From the NCBI RefSeq assembly GCF_001270265.1, contig NZ_LGAP01000033.1, forward strand, positions 1 through 64,000: 64,000 nucleotides of DNA, read 5' to 3'. Under the pieces are notes generated by a model. It was not told the origin of the DNA and made no database searches. It saw nothing but the letters and a program-made list of their open reading frames with translations. The stretch is from Ensifer adhaerens (GTDB lineage Bacteria; Pseudomonadota; Alphaproteobacteria; Rhizobiales; Rhizobiaceae). Of this stretch, positions 53,897 through 63,066 are shown piece after piece (the stretch's first letter is position 1; each line of letters starts with the position of its first letter). Both the position numbers and the translations under genes were made by a program.

Positions 53897-54126
53897 CGTT
53901 TTGCGGGCCGATGGCGGTGTTGTGCCTCGGTAGCAGCAGCCCCGGTGCGCTTTCGCAACGCATTGCACCAGCACGACATGTCGGCTACAACCGGCGAAAT
54001 GGCCGGGCGCTGTCCGGCCACGTAAGCGTTAACGTCACTCAACGCGTATGATCGAACGGCTCTCAGGCCTCGATCTGCGCGACTGTGTCCTGCGGATCGA
54101 GATTTACGAGCCCTCAAAGGACACAG

Positions 54127-54894
54127 ATGGATACTCAATCCTCTCCCGATAACCCGAACGCCCCCAGGATCGAGCGCGTGCGCCACGATCTCAGGCGACG
54201 CGCGCTGACCGTTACCGACGTCGAGCGCATCACGCCCGGCATGTTGCGCATCACGCTCTCCGGCGACGACCTTGCCGATTTCGTCAGCCTTGCGCCCGAC
54301 GATCACGTCAAGATCCTGGTGCCGGCAGCCGACGGCACGGAGGAGCGTCGGGACTATACGCCGCGCCGCTACGATGCCGCCGCCCGCTCGCTCGTGCTTG
54401 ATTTCGCGCTGCACGAGGCGGGGCCGATCACCCAATGGGCGATGAACGCCCGCCCCGGCGATACCTTGAACGTCGGCGGTCCGCGCGGGTCGGCCGTCGT
54501 TTCCAACGTCGAGCGCTGGCTGCTGATCGGTGACGAGACGGCGCTGCCGGCGATCGGCCGACGGATCGAGGAGGCGTCCGGCGGCACGCGCATCACCAGC
54601 ATCGCCGCCGTCGCCGACCCCGCCGAGCAACAGGCGTTCGAGACGAAGGCCGAGCTGACATGCCACTGGGCCTATCGCCCCTTGCATGAGGCGGCAGACG
54701 CTTCGGCGCTTCTCGCCATCCTGCGCTCGGTCATCATCGAACCCAACACCTTCGTCTGGGTCGCGGCCGAAGCATCGGTGACGCGAGCGATCCGGGCTCA
54801 CCTCACCGAGGAACGGGGCTATCCGCTCCAGTGGATCAAGGCTTCGGGATACTGGGTGAAGGGCAAGGCTGATAGTACGGAGAAGTTCGACTAG
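54127..54894 (+). CDS. Siderophore-interacting protein (FAD/NADPH ferric reductase)
   Basis: 255 residues. The FAD-binding beta-barrel contains DHVKILVP and RDYTPRRYD, and the C-terminal SIP domain ends in ASGYWVKGKAD. Members reduce ferric siderophores in the cytosol. The ATG at 54127 follows AAAGGACACAG. No siderophore transport or synthesis genes are nearby. The interval 54895-55366 shows no gene I would support. Confidence 0.92.
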   Translation: MDTQSSPDNPNAPRIERVRHDLRRRALTVTDVERITPGMLRITLSGDDLADFVSLAPDDHVKILVPAADGTEERRDYTPRRYDAAARSLVLDFALHEAGPITQWAMNARPGDTLNVGGPRGSAVVSNVERWLLIGDETALPAIGRRIEEASGGTRITSIAAVADPAEQQAFETKAELTCHWAYRPLHEAADASALLAILRSVIIEPNTFVWVAAEASVTRAIRAHLTEERGYPLQWIKASGYWVKGKADSTEKFD

Positions 54895-55366
54895 CGACGT
54901 GTTACCGAATGGCTGCTGGTGCGTTCCGCAAGGCGCGCCACGGCCGTTGCCGGTGGCGAGAGCCGTGATCCATCCGGCCGGAGCAGGGACGTTGCCGCGC
55001 CACAGCGCAGCCTCGGCGTGTCCTCGGCCATGGTGCGGAAACGTCGCCGACGCGACGGGCCGGCCGTCCTTGAAGGGGGGGACGGTGCCAGGACAATCCG
55101 CGGTCGGGCGTGGCCGAGCTTCGGTCCTGCACCCCCCCAAAAAATGACCGGAGAGAAAATCACCCCCGACGCTCCGCCGCCTGTTTCGAGATCGGGCGGC
55201 GACGCGGCCCTGAAGCTGAAGCCGGATGATGCGCAGGCCAAGGCGACGCGGGAGACGCTCCGCCTGCAAAAAGGGCCAGTGGTGGGATGGGTCGCTCGAA
55301 GGGGCGGTGCCTTGGTTGGTGAGGTCTCCGGGCCTGTAGGTCGGCGTTTCGCCGGCGGGCGTGCGA

Positions 55367-55735
55367 TCACGCTGCGCCGGTGAGCTTGAGGCGAAGCGCG
55401 TCGAAGTCCGCCACGAACCAGATCGAACTGCCCTTGTTGGTCTCGCGCACGAAATCGCGCAGCGCCTTGCTGGCCTCGAGCGCATCCGAGATATCGCCGA
55501 CGATGGCGCATTTCATGCGGTAGTTGACGAACTTCTGGAAAACCTCGCCGGCGACGCGTGTGCTGAGGTTCAAAAAATCCGGGCCGAGGCGCGCGACCGG
55601 GATCGCCAGCAGGTCGGCCTCATGGCCCCACGCATCGCCGAGAAAATCGTTGGCGTCTGCCGGCGCCCGAAGCGCGATGCCTTCGTCAGCACATTTGAGA
55701 ACGCGGGTGTTGCCGATTTCGATGAGCTGGTCCAT
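55367..55735 (-). CDS. DUF4180 domain protein
   Basis: 122 residues. ALRAPADANDFLGDAWGHEADLLAIPVARLGPDFLNLSTRVAGEVFQKFVNYRMKCAIVGD is read as DUF4180 (I cite it in shorter parts: ADANDFLGDAWG, ARLGPDFLNL, VAGEVFQKFVNY). Small alpha/beta proteins of unknown function, often found alone. The longer in-frame extension upstream overlaps a different frame and is not family-like. Downstream neighbour of a frameshifted gene on the same strand. Confidence 0.8.
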   Translation of the reverse strand: MDQLIEIGNTRVLKCADEGIALRAPADANDFLGDAWGHEADLLAIPVARLGPDFLNLSTRVAGEVFQKFVNYRMKCAIVGDISDALEASKALRDFVRETNKGSSIWFVADFDALRLKLTGAA

Positions 55736-55836
55736 GGCCTTGGGATAACGCAGGAAAATCCGGCATGCAACCCGGTGGTGTGGTGGACCGCCTCCACGCT
55801 GGTGCGGGGGGCTGGACCATTCGTTGTTGTGAATGT

Positions 55837-56189
55837 CTAATCGATTGGAAGTTTGCTCGCGATCGCTTCGAACTCCTTGGCCGTAAATCCGGTCAGCGTG
55901 GGCATCTCCCAGTCGAAGAACCGCTTGTCTGCAACCGCCTGGTATATCAAACGCCGCACGCCCGTCAGTTCCTGTGCGCTCAAGTCCGTTCGTGGCAGGA
56001 TCGCCGAGATCACGTCGTGGATCTTTTTTGCTGCAGGTCGCAGATGACGATCTCGCCGTCTTCTTCCAAACGCTGCAGGGTGTTGACGAGACGTTCCAGC
56101 AAGACCAGATCTTCCACGCGATTGGCTCTTTCGAAATCATTCGAGGGTGCTCGCGACCACTTATGGTGAGACGAGCGGTTCCGTTTCAT
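55837..56189 (-). pseudogene. Hypothetical protein with a frameshift in a six-A run
   Basis: The first part reads RVEDLVLLERLVNTLQRLEE then DGEIVICDLQQK and hits a stop soon after. One base later in the frame, a good protein sequence continues: IHDVISAILPRTDL, RRLIYQAVADKRFFDWEMP, GFTAKEFEAIASKLPID. The break falls in the A-run at 56024-56029 (T-run on the plus strand); a seventh A would restore the frame. The start is unclear (ATG 56189 overlaps the upstream gene; a GTG near 56118 is possible). No family recognised. Confidence 0.5.
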
Positions 56190-56973
56190 ATGCCCGATGG
56201 AGCAGGGCCAGGAAAGCCTGGGGGTCACGCAATGGGGTCGCGTCGATCCGGCTGATGGCGATGCCCGGCGTCCACGAGTTCATCACCACGCCGGCGAGGC
56301 CGGCGAGGTCGGCGGGCCTGATTTCCTGTGTGCGCTCAGCGATGCCGAGCCGTGCCAACTGCCGCCGAATGATGCCCATGGTGGTACCGGCCAGCATCTC
56401 CGCCTCGGGCCAGACGACGGCATTTCCGTCCCAGAAGGCGAGGTTCCAGATCGAGGCTTCGCTGAGCCTGCCCTGACGGTCGACGAAGGCGGCATCGTCA
56501 AAGCCCCGGGCCACCGCCTGACGCAGGAAGTAGGTCTTGCCGACCTCGCCGACATGCTTGACGGTTGGCAGCGTGCGCTCGTGCTCGACGGTTAAGAGCG
56601 CCAACGGACCCTTCGGGCCTGATGCGGCCGGGCCGGTGCGGATGAGCATGTCGAGCCCGACATCCGGGCCGGCGACGGCGAATTCTCCCGCCGGCGAATA
56701 GACGGTCGCCATCAGCGAGTGGTCGGCCGGAGAGGCGGCAAGCGCTGTGCGCAGATGAGTGCGCAGTTGGTCGTCGGGCAGGGCCTTGCCGAACATTTCG
56801 ATCGAGGCATAACGCAGGCGGGCGAGATGCAGGTCGAGGCCGCGCACCTTGCTGGCGCGAACCTGCATGGCAGTGAAATGGGCGTAGCCGGCAAAGGCGA
56901 GCGGCGAAAGCTCGTCGGCGCTTGCGGCCAGACCGTTGCGTTGTACGAGTGAAGAGGTTGGGCCGGCAGACAT
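56161..56973 (-). CDS. Aminotransferase class IV family protein
   Basis: 270 residues with the class IV (branched-chain aminotransferase/aminodeoxychorismate lyase) fold. The PLP lysine lies in LPTVKHVGEVGKTYFLRQA, and the family EASIWNLAFWDG and MAGTTMG-like LAGTTMGIIRRQL motifs follow. The N-terminus lacks the usual 'NG' loop of PabC but has SPLAFAGYAHFTAMQVRASKVRGLDLHLARL. It is divergent from the GcvA-like LysR gene 129 bases away. The substrate is not evident. Confidence 0.9.
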   Translation of the reverse strand: MSAGPTSSLVQRNGLAASADELSPLAFAGYAHFTAMQVRASKVRGLDLHLARLRYASIEMFGKALPDDQLRTHLRTALAASPADHSLMATVYSPAGEFAVAGPDVGLDMLIRTGPAASGPKGPLALLTVEHERTLPTVKHVGEVGKTYFLRQAVARGFDDAAFVDRQGRLSEASIWNLAFWDGNAVVWPEAEMLAGTTMGIIRRQLARLGIAERTQEIRPADLAGLAGVVMNSWTPGIAISRIDATPLRDPQAFLALLHRAYETEPLVSP

Positions 56974-57101
56974 CGTTTCGCTCCAGGATGCGGTTTGCGA
57001 CGGGGCAGGTGCCTCCGTCTCTGATTGTCATCATGACCGATTGATCGCTCATTGAAAAACAAGTAGTTCTCGATAGATCGTTAAATGGAGCTTGAAGATC
57101 C

Positions 57102-58052
57102 ATGGGCCGGATGCTGCCGGGAACCCGCGCGCTGAGGACATTCGAAGCCGCCGGCCGCCATCTGAATTTCACCCGTGCGGCCGACGAGGTGGGGCTGACT
57201 CCGGCGGCGGTCAGCTACCAGATCAAGGAAATCGAGGATCAGCTTGGCCTCGTGCTGTTCACCCGCACCAGCCGCAGCATCCAGTTGACGCCGGCCGGTG
57301 CGGTGGTGTTCGAGGCGGCCGTCCAGGCGCTGGAGATACTGCAGCGCGCAGTCGGCCGCGCCCGCAGAATGGCACGCGGCGCCCAGCAGCTTCGCGTGTC
57401 GCTCAGTCCGCGTTTTGCCACCAACTGGCTGCTGCCGCGGCTGTCGCAATTCCGCGCTGCCAACCCGACCATCGAGCTGACATTCGACATCAGCGACGAG
57501 GTCAGGGATTTCGACGCAGACGATGTCGATATCGCCATTCGCTTCGGCTCCGGCCTGTATGCGCAGACACGGTCGCAGCGCCTGTTCGAAGCGGTGATCG
57601 CACCGGTCTGCAGCCCAAAGCTGATTGCCGCCGCCGGCAAACCGAAGACGCCGCGCGATCTCATCGGCCACACGCTGTGTCATGTCGAGTGCACCACCGA
57701 AGGCATGCTCTGGCCGAACTGGCGGATGTGGATGGCGGCTGCCGGCATCGACGATTTCGACGACAGCCGATGCGTCGCCTTTACCGACACCAGCCATGTG
57801 GTGGAGGCCGTGATCGACGGCGGCGCGGTCGGCCTTGTCGATCTCGCGATGATCCGCAACGAGCTGTCGGAGGGACGGCTGGTGCAGCTGTTCGACATCG
57901 GCGTCAGCGTCGCCGAAGACTATGCCTATCACCTCGTCTATCCCGAAGGCTCTGGCCAGGATCCGCGCGTGCAAGCCTTTTGCGACTGGATGTTGAGCGA
58001 GATGGTGCCGAGAGAGCAAACGGTGGCGCTGGCGTCGCCGGCCTCCGCCTGA
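57102..58052 (+). CDS. LysR family regulator, GcvA-like
   Basis: 316 residues; the helix-turn-helix (NFTRAADEVGLTPAAVSYQIKEIEDQLGLVLFTR) and the downstream LTPAG and EVRDFDADDVDIAIRFGSG are typical of GcvA-type regulators. It stands between the class IV aminotransferase (divergent) and the third sulfatase (same direction, 360 bases downstream), so either or both could be targets. Confidence 0.93.
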   Translation: MGRMLPGTRALRTFEAAGRHLNFTRAADEVGLTPAAVSYQIKEIEDQLGLVLFTRTSRSIQLTPAGAVVFEAAVQALEILQRAVGRARRMARGAQQLRVSLSPRFATNWLLPRLSQFRAANPTIELTFDISDEVRDFDADDVDIAIRFGSGLYAQTRSQRLFEAVIAPVCSPKLIAAAGKPKTPRDLIGHTLCHVECTTEGMLWPNWRMWMAAAGIDDFDDSRCVAFTDTSHVVEAVIDGGAVGLVDLAMIRNELSEGRLVQLFDIGVSVAEDYAYHLVYPEGSGQDPRVQAFCDWMLSEMVPREQTVALASPASA

Positions 58053-58220
58053 GTTCGATTTCGCCCGAAGAGCCGTCTCGCTCGTCCCGTAGCGAGGCAC
58101 TGCGCAGTCGACGACGCTCCAGGACTGTCGGCGCGGCGCACATCGAACGCCGGCCGAGAGACCAACGCTATCGTGCTGTGCCGTTGCGACGCACCACGTT
58201 GCCGTCGATCAATCGCCGCT

Positions 58221-58235
58221 ACGTAACTGTTACGT
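58221..58235. promoter_or_regulatory. Shared sulfatase motif, copy 2
   Basis: ACGTAAC-T-GTTACGT is a perfect palindrome with one central base. The first 13 bases are identical to the motif upstream of the sulfatase at 50636-52264. It is about 180 bases before the sulfatase start at 58413, in a 360-base gap with no gene. Confidence 0.65.
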
Positions 58236-58412
58236 ACTCCTGCTCTCCGTCTTTGGCGTGGTAGTTTTTCAGCCGTCATCGGTGGGCAGTCAGCCACGTC
58301 CAAAGCTCCGTGGCAAAGGCGGCTTTCGGCCGTCCCCGCAGCCGTTTCAAGAAGATTCGAAAATCCCAGTTTCAGTGCAATCGACGATCACAGTCCTCAT
58401 GAACAGGAGACG

Positions 58413-60080
58413 ATGAGCATGGTTCAGAATGTCGATAAGCCATCCAGCAACGAGAGCCACAATTCGCTTGACGTCGACCGTCGCAGCCTGCTCCTCGGCG
58501 GCACGATCTTCGCCGCCGCCACCATGGTGGGCTCGAGCGCGCCGCTTAACGCGGCAAAGGCCCAGCAACAACCTGCCGCCGGCAGTGGCAAGCCGCCGAA
58601 CATCCTCGTCATCTTCGGCGATGATATCGGCATTCCGCAGATCAGCGCCTACACCATGGGCCTCATGGGTTACCGCACGCCCAATATCGACCGCATCGCG
58701 GCCGAGGGTGCGATCTTTACCGACTCCTACGGGCAGCAGAGCTGCACCGCCGGCCGTGCTTCGTTCATCCTGGGGCAGGAACCGTTCCGCACCGGGCTTC
58801 TGACCATCGGCATGCCAGGAGATCCGCATGGCATTCAGGACTGGATGCCGACGATTGCCGATGTCTTGAAGACGAAGGGTTACTCCACCGGCCAGTTCGG
58901 CAAGAACCATCTGGGCGACCACGACGAGCATCTGCCGACGAACCACGGCTTCGACGAATTCTTCGGCAATCTCTACCACCTCAATGCCGAGGAAGAGCCG
59001 GAGGGCTATTTCTATCCGAAGGACCCCGAGTTCAAGAAGAAGTACGGTCCGCGCGGTGTCATCCGCTCCTATGCCGACGGCAAGATCGAAGACACCGGCG
59101 CGCTCAACACCAAGCGCATGGAGACGGTGGGCGAGGAATTCCTCGCCGCGGCCAAGGATTTCATCGATCGCCAGCACAAGGCCGACAAGCCGTTCTTCGT
59201 CTGGTTCAACGCCACCCGCATGCACATCTTCACGCACCTGAAACCGGACTCGGTGGGCAAGACCGGCAAGGGCATCCATGCCGACGGCATGGCCGAACAT
59301 GACGGACACGTCGGGCAGTTGCTTCAGCAACTCGACGATCTCGGCATCACCGAGAATACGATCGTGCTTTACACCACCGACAACGGTGCCGAGATCGCGC
59401 TTTGGCCTGATGGCGCGATGACGATGTTCCACGGCGAAAAGGGTACCACCTGGGAGGGTGGCTTCCGCATTCCGATGATGGTGCGCTGGCCGGGCGTGGT
59501 GAAGCCGGGGACGCAGATCAACGACCCTGTCACCTTGATGGATTGGCTGCCGACCTTTGCGACGGCCGCCGGCATCAACGACGTCAAGGGGCAGATGAAG
59601 GAGGGTTTCCAGGCCGGCACCAAGTCGTTCAAGGTCCATCTCGACGGCTTTGATCTGACAGACCTGCTCAAGGGAGAGGCGAAGGAGCCGCCGCGCGACT
59701 CGGTCTATTATTTCGACCAGGGCGGCAATCTCAATGCCATTCGCTGGAACGACTGGAAGCTGAGCTTTGCAACCGCCAGCCACGGCAACATCGCCACGGC
59801 GACGCGCGAAGTCCCGAACTGGGCGTTGATCACCAATCTGCGCATGGATCCCTATGAGCGGGGCCTGGAAGAAGGGGGAGGAGCACTCGACTTCTTCGCC
59901 CGCAACATGTGGCTGCTGGTGCCGATCCAGGGCAAGATCAAGGAGTTCTTCTCCGACTTCAACCAGTTCCCCTTCCAGATGGGCAGCACATTGAACGCCA
60001 GCGGCATCAACTACGGCCTGTTGCAGCAGCAGGCGGCGATGAAGCGGCTGAACGAGCTGGAAAGCCTGGCGCCGCGGTAA
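58413..60080 (+). CDS. Sulfatase (CTAGR active site), Tat-exported
   Basis: 555 residues. Tat leader DRRSLLLGGTIFAAATM (cleavage near residue 50), metal Asp pair in VIFGDDIGIPQ, formylglycine motif at Cys111 (CTAGRASFILGQ), GKNHLGD and YTTDNGAEIALWPDG. AGGAGACG precedes the ATG. It is the paralogue of the sulfatase at 50636, on the opposite strand, with common motifs such as SYADG(K/R)IEDTGAL. Both share the ACGTAACTGTTAC motif upstream. A CxAxR motif raises the question of its maturation system. Confidence 0.95.
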   Translation: MSMVQNVDKPSSNESHNSLDVDRRSLLLGGTIFAAATMVGSSAPLNAAKAQQQPAAGSGKPPNILVIFGDDIGIPQISAYTMGLMGYRTPNIDRIAAEGAIFTDSYGQQSCTAGRASFILGQEPFRTGLLTIGMPGDPHGIQDWMPTIADVLKTKGYSTGQFGKNHLGDHDEHLPTNHGFDEFFGNLYHLNAEEEPEGYFYPKDPEFKKKYGPRGVIRSYADGKIEDTGALNTKRMETVGEEFLAAAKDFIDRQHKADKPFFVWFNATRMHIFTHLKPDSVGKTGKGIHADGMAEHDGHVGQLLQQLDDLGITENTIVLYTTDNGAEIALWPDGAMTMFHGEKGTTWEGGFRIPMMVRWPGVVKPGTQINDPVTLMDWLPTFATAAGINDVKGQMKEGFQAGTKSFKVHLDGFDLTDLLKGEAKEPPRDSVYYFDQGGNLNAIRWNDWKLSFATASHGNIATATREVPNWALITNLRMDPYERGLEEGGGALDFFARNMWLLVPIQGKIKEFFSDFNQFPFQMGSTLNASGINYGLLQQQAAMKRLNELESLAPR

Positions 60081-60156
60081 GGCGCGTCCCCATACGCCCC
60101 TTCGGGCGCGCATCAACGGCCGGCGCATCGCGCCGGCCTAAAGCGCGTCGCGATCT

Positions 60157-60213
60157 CCGCACCGTCGCTTCGCCGAGGCCGCTGCTGGCGCCGGTGATGA
60201 CGACGACCTTGTC
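60157..60213 (-). pseudogene. Remnant of an SDR N-terminus abutting a RIME
   Basis: On the minus strand the sequence right next to the RIME reads DKVVVITGASSGLGEATVR, an unmistakable SDR cofactor-binding start, and then degenerates into an arginine-rich frame. No catalytic part follows. The RIME at 60215-60315 takes the place of the promoter and first codons, so insertion and deletion removed most of the gene. Confidence 0.75.
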
Positions 60214-60214
60214 C

Positions 60215-60315
60215 TTACAGCGCCGCGCGTCAAACATGACGCGCAAAGGACGCTGCAACGCTTTAAACTCACTGCATAATTTCGCCCTTAAATCGTTTCC
60301 GATTTAAGGAATTAT
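60215..60315. repeat. RIME-type palindromic repeat (copy 3, reverse orientation)
   Basis: Reverse complement of the design seen at 2950 and 36674: TTACAGCGCCGCGCGTC, the AAACATGACGCGC hairpin, then CTGCATAATTTC, CCTTAAATCG and CGATTTAAGG. It borders the SDR remnant. It lies between a sulfatase gene and an aldo-keto reductase gene. Confidence 0.72.
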
Positions 60316-60361
60316 GCCGGGATGCCTTCCGTCATTGTTTGTCCTTCCACTTTTCGCGAGG

Positions 60362-61851
<1,490 letters not shown>

Positions 61852-61952
61852 GGCGTCGATCCTTTGCAAATGACGGCGTGGCCGTTGCCGGGCCGGATGT
61901 CGTCGCTGTCGTGTTGGTAAATCTCGCAAGGGCTTATGAGAGAGATTCATGA

Positions 61953-62852
61953 ATGCCGCGCCAACCGATCAACGACCTCATCGCTTTCCTTACTGTCGCA
62001 AGGGAACGCAGCTTTACGAAGGCGGCAGCACAGCTCGGGGTTTCACAGTCGGCGCTCAGCCACACGATCCGCGGGCTCGAGGCGCGGCTCGGCCTGAGGC
62101 TTTTGACGCGCACGACGCGCAGCGTGTCGCCGACCGAGGCCGGCGAGCGGCTGCTGGTGTCGATCGGCCCCCGCCTGGACGAGATCGACCGGGAACTGGC
62201 AGCGCTCAGCGAATTTCGCGACAAGCCGGCGGGCACGATCCGCATCACCGCCGGCGAGCATGCGGCCGACCGCATCCTCTGGCCGGCGCTGGAGCGGCTG
62301 CTGCCTGATTATCCGGATATCCATGTCGAGGTGATCGTCGATTATGGCCTGACCGATATCGTCGCCGAGCGGTACGATGCCGGCGTGCGTCTCGGCGAAC
62401 AGGTGGCGAAAGACATGATTGCCGTGCGCATCGGCCCCGACATGCGTATGGCGGTGGTGGGCGCGCCTGCCTATTTTGCCACGCGGAAAATGCTGCGCAC
62501 GCCGCAGGAGTTAACGGAGCACAATTGCATCAACCTGCGCCTGCCGACCCATGGCGGCATCTATGCCTGGGAATTCGAGAAGGACGGGCGCGAGGTGAAG
62601 GTCCGCGTCGAAGGCCAGCTCGTCTTCAACAACATCGCGCTGCGGCTGAGCGCGGTGCTTGGCGGGCTGGGGCTCACCTATCTGCCCGACGATGTCGTCG
62701 CGCCCTATCTCGTCTCGGGCCGGCTGGTGCAGATTTTGGAGGATTGGTGCCCGCCTTTTGCCGGCTACCACCTCTATTACCCGAGCCGCCGCCAGACGTC
62801 GCCGGCCTTCGCGCTGGTGGCCGATGCGCTGCGCTATCGTGGCCCGCGTTAG
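61953..62852 (+). CDS. LysR family transcriptional regulator
   Basis: 299 residues; helix-turn-helix at about 18-45 ([44 protein letters not shown] in two parts) and an effector domain with [19 protein letters not shown]. It belongs to the large group of LysR proteins that are divergent from cupin/aldo-keto reductase pairs, which fits its position 101 bases from the cupin gene. Confidence 0.94.
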   Translation: MPRQPINDLIAFLTVARERSFTKAAAQLGVSQSALSHTIRGLEARLGLRLLTRTTRSVSPTEAGERLLVSIGPRLDEIDRELAALSEFRDKPAGTIRITAGEHAADRILWPALERLLPDYPDIHVEVIVDYGLTDIVAERYDAGVRLGEQVAKDMIAVRIGPDMRMAVVGAPAYFATRKMLRTPQELTEHNCINLRLPTHGGIYAWEFEKDGREVKVRVEGQLVFNNIALRLSAVLGGLGLTYLPDDVVAPYLVSGRLVQILEDWCPPFAGYHLYYPSRRQTSPAFALVADALRYRGPR

Positions 62853-62898
62853 AGATATGATGCCACGGTCCATGGCAGGCTGATGGTCCCTCTACCTT

Positions 62899-63013
62899 CC
62901 CTCATTCCGGCCTTGTGCCGGAATCCCGTCAGCCCAAGTCCTTGGGTTGAAAGATGCTTTTTGACCTGACGGACGTCAGGTCGCTGGATTCCGGCTCAAG
63001 GCCGGAATGAGGG
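62899..63013. repeat. Palindromic intergenic repeat (~115 bp)
   Basis: Outer arms 62899-62926 and 62986-63013 are 28-base inverted copies with one mismatch (CCTCATTCCGGCC ... GGCCGGAATGAGG). Inside are CCCAAG/CTTGGG and GACCTGACG/CGTCAGGTC hairpins. The element lies between the LysR and DUF1254 genes. It is likely a dispersed rhizobial palindromic element. It may serve as terminator between these convergent genes. Confidence 0.65.
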
Positions 63014-63066
63014 AGGAGGAACCGGTTTCTCGCCGATATTCGTCCAAAGCGGTCATCTTCAGCCAT

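Noticed and set aside
52424-53974. A 516-codon minus-strand frame opposite the aminotransferase gene
   Set aside because: Antisense of a gene with intact PLP motifs; it also reads through a strong terminator.
55144-55383. A short plus-strand frame (79 codons) after the siderophore-interacting protein gene
   Set aside because: No ribosome site, low-complexity sequence, overlaps the end of the DUF4180 gene on the other strand.
58347-60128. A 593-codon minus-strand frame opposite the third sulfatase
   Set aside because: Antisense of a gene with all sulfatase motifs.
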